Below are positions 48,085 to 49,304 of a stretch of 49,304 bases of DNA, one piece after another (within the stretch, counting starts at the first letter, position 1; each line of letters opens with the position of its first letter). The DNA comes from CAYTGR01 sp964437445 (lineage in GTDB: Bacteria; Chloroflexota; Anaerolineae; B4-G1; SLSP01). The stretch is taken from assembly GCA_964437445.1 (NCBI GenBank), contig CAYTGR010000036.1, positions 1 to 49,304 on the forward strand. The letters run 5' to 3'. Below the pieces are notes generated by a model. That model was not told where the DNA came from and made no database searches. It worked only from the letters and a program-made list of their open reading frames with translations. A program made the position numbers and the translations under genes.

Positions 48085-49057
48085 AGCGGCCTTGCACGCA
48101 GCCCGCCAGGCCCAACCGGCGAGCGACTTTGAGGCCATCCTGCGCGCTTACGAGCGCTCCGGCGGCAACCCTGATTTCCTCAAGTCGTCCAAAATTGCCA
48201 GCCTGATCATCAGCGGCAACAAGGTGTTGGGCGTCAACCGGCTGCCGGGGATCAGCGCCGAGGCCGAAGCGCTGCCCGACGGCGTTAAAATCGCCCTGGC
48301 GATTGCGCCGGGCGCGCGGTTTGAGAACCCAATCCACCTCTGCTTCGGGGTGATCCCGGCGGAGGGGGTGCAGCGGATCCTCGTGGATTTTGAGATCGGC
48401 GCGGGCGCTGAGGTGGAGTTCACGGCGCACTGCACCTTCCCCAACGCTATGAAAGTGCAACACATCATGGAGGGGAAAATCCACATCGGCCCGGGCGCGA
48501 CGATGCGCTACAAGGAGACGCATTATCACGGCGAGAGCGGCGGTGTGGAGGTGCTGCCGCGCGCTCAGGTGACGGTAGACGAAGGCGGCAAGTATTTCAC
48601 CGAATTCAACCTGAGCAAAGGGCGCGTGGGACGGATGGAATTTGATTACGTCGTGGACGTGGGCGCGCATGGTCTGGCCGAGTTGACCGCGAAGGCGTTG
48701 GGCTATGAGGATGATGAGATCGTTGTCCGGGAGACAACCCGGCTCAACGGCGAGTATGCGCGGGGGATGGCGAAATCGCGCATTGCCGTGCGCGACCGGG
48801 CCCGCAGCGAGGTCTACGGCACGACCGAGGGCAACGCGCCCTTCGCGCGGGGACATGTGGATTGCATTGAGATCGTGCGGGGGCGCGCCATCGCCAACGC
48901 TGTCCCCGTCGTCAAAGTGACGGATGACCGGGCGATGGTCACGCACGAGGCCGCTATCGGCACCGTTGGCAAGAAAGAGCTGGAGACGCTCATGGCGCGC
49001 GGTCTGGAAGAAGAGGCCGCCGTGGATGTGATTGTGCGCGGGATGTTGGGGGAATAA
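48071..49057 (+). CDS. SufB/SufD-family (SmsB-type) Fe-S assembly scaffold
   Basis: 328 residues, shorter than SufB (~480), as known for SmsB. The beta-helix core has LPGISAEAEALPDGVKIALA, and later VQHIMEGKIHIGPGATMRYK. The C-terminal end has the key Cys/His/Glu: GHVDCIEIVRG (C265) and VTHEAAIGTVG (H292, E293), counterparts of the SufB cluster-assembly residues. It forms a homodimer with SmsC in the minimal system. Its ATG lies inside smsC, so the two are coupled. Confidence 0.9.
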   Translation: MSASKAALHAARQAQPASDFEAILRAYERSGGNPDFLKSSKIASLIISGNKVLGVNRLPGISAEAEALPDGVKIALAIAPGARFENPIHLCFGVIPAEGVQRILVDFEIGAGAEVEFTAHCTFPNAMKVQHIMEGKIHIGPGATMRYKETHYHGESGGVEVLPRAQVTVDEGGKYFTEFNLSKGRVGRMEFDYVVDVGAHGLAELTAKALGYEDDEIVVRETTRLNGEYARGMAKSRIAVRDRARSEVYGTTEGNAPFARGHVDCIEIVRGRAIANAVPVVKVTDDRAMVTHEAAIGTVGKKELETLMARGLEEEAAVDVIVRGMLGE

Positions 49058-49110
49058 GCTGCCGCCGGTGATCTGTCCCTGGGGCGGTACACATGACGCT
49101 GTCTTTATTG

Positions 49111-49234
49111 GGAATTCCCCATGAACTGGCGTTCACCAGCCGTGGGATGAAAATTGGCTCGTAGTAACGCGCTTCAGCGCGTTGGACGGCGCTAAAGCGC
49201 CTGACTACAAGCAAAGCGCTATTTTCAAAGGAGA
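49111..49234 (+). repeat. Twin-hairpin repeat upstream of the last gene
   Basis: GGAATTCCCCATGAACTGGC, GTTCACCAGCCGTGGG, ATGAAAATTGGCTCGTAG, hairpin 1 AACGCGC-TTCA-GCGCGTT (49166-49183), GGAC, hairpin 2 GGCGC-TAAA-GCGCC (49188-49201), TGACTACAAGC, then GCGCTATTTTCAAAGGAGAG, the ribosome binding site of the gene at 49238. Close match to the copy at 16034-16165 in the same orientation to its gene. Confidence 0.9.
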
Positions 49235-49237
49235 GAA

Positions 49238-49304
49238 ATGGACGCAGCCCCGCTGAGGGTGGAGAGCTATAATCGGGACGCCTGGGATCGCCAGGTGGCC
49301 GCCG
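49238..49304 (+). CDS. Start of a probable SAM-dependent methyltransferase (3' end outside window)
   Basis: ATG 49238 with AAGGAGAG upstream. Visible residues MDAAPLRVESYNRDAWDRQV resemble the opening of class I methyltransferases with a YNRxAWDxxV start. Only 22 codons are visible, so the call is tentative. Confidence 0.5.
   Translation, partial: MDAAPLRVESYNRDAWDRQVAA

Noticed and set aside
47326..49057. Remnant of a full sufBCDSU operon
   Set aside because: SufD/SufS/SufU are absent and the SufB-like protein is short but complete, matching the two-gene SMS type.
49121..49150. Nine-codon frame M(N/H)WRSPA(V/G)G in two repeat copies
   Set aside because: Present in two repeat copies but its conservation is that of the whole DNA repeat, and the following MKI frame is broken in one copy; not enough to call a leader peptide.

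Overview
This 49.3 kb window is GC-rich (by eye around 60% or more) and densely coding. It most likely comes from a Chloroflexota bacterium of the Anaerolineae/Caldilineae type. The assignment rests on gene style: Thr/Pro-rich membrane-anchored surface proteins, repeated LPxWL motifs, secreted proteins ending in a Tyr/Phe-(L/I)-P-(L/V)-T-L motif, a two-gene SmsC/SmsB-type Fe-S assembly pair, an UMF1-type MFS protein, and abundant degenerate heptamer repeats. No rRNA, tRNA, insertion sequence, prophage or CRISPR array was seen.

Layout. 1-7.3 kb (+): a truncated surface or regulatory protein with fifteen LPxWL motifs, a multispan membrane protein, a MutL-family actin-like ATPase and its coupled partner, a P/T-rich double-anchored protein, a MIP18-type (DUF59) Fe-S protein and an FmdB zinc ribbon. 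7.4-9.4 kb (-): a GNAT-like protein and a DegV protein. 9.7-11.4 kb (+): a secreted metzincin-like protease with a consensus promoter. 11.4-36.6 kb (-) is largely housekeeping: ABC-2 permease, PSP1/RicT, pyrG, UbiA prenyltransferase, LuxR-TM-kelch sensor, deoxynucleoside kinase, tilS, zinc-ribbon coiled-coil protein, prfB (programmed frameshift), ftsY, YitT, a coupled trio (solute-binding lipoprotein, inositol monophosphatase-like, CAP protein), murJ, MFS, family-4 uracil-DNA glycosylase, the tsaE-tsaB-rimI operon, and a DEAD/H helicase with an HNH insertion.

36.8-47.1 kb is a metalloid/thiol island organised around three ArsR repressors. ArsR1 and a two-domain ArsM-like methyltransferase share the operator ATCGTA-N4-TACGAT. 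ArsR2 has its own palindrome and precedes a probably undescribed cluster: a cysteine-rich DUF5714-like protein, a lipoate ligase-like protein, two tandem Trx-fold-like proteins, a CxxC thioredoxin-like protein, and an AbrB-radical SAM-SPASM fusion. ArsR3 and an ArsP-like permease share a GTTTTTTGAAT element; a small thioredoxin and a thioredoxin-type ArsC follow. The logic suggests arsenate reduction, arsenite methylation and organoarsenical export, with the middle cluster possibly protecting or installing a dithiol, lipoyl or metal cofactor.

47.3-49.1 kb holds the SmsC/SmsB pair behind a promoter whose -10 lies in the loop of a 10-bp inverted repeat. The window ends in a probable SAM methyltransferase. 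Two repeat classes cross the window: heptamer tandem repeats with fixed cores (about ten sites), and a twin-hairpin element placed just upstream of start codons whose 3' end carries the ribosome binding site.
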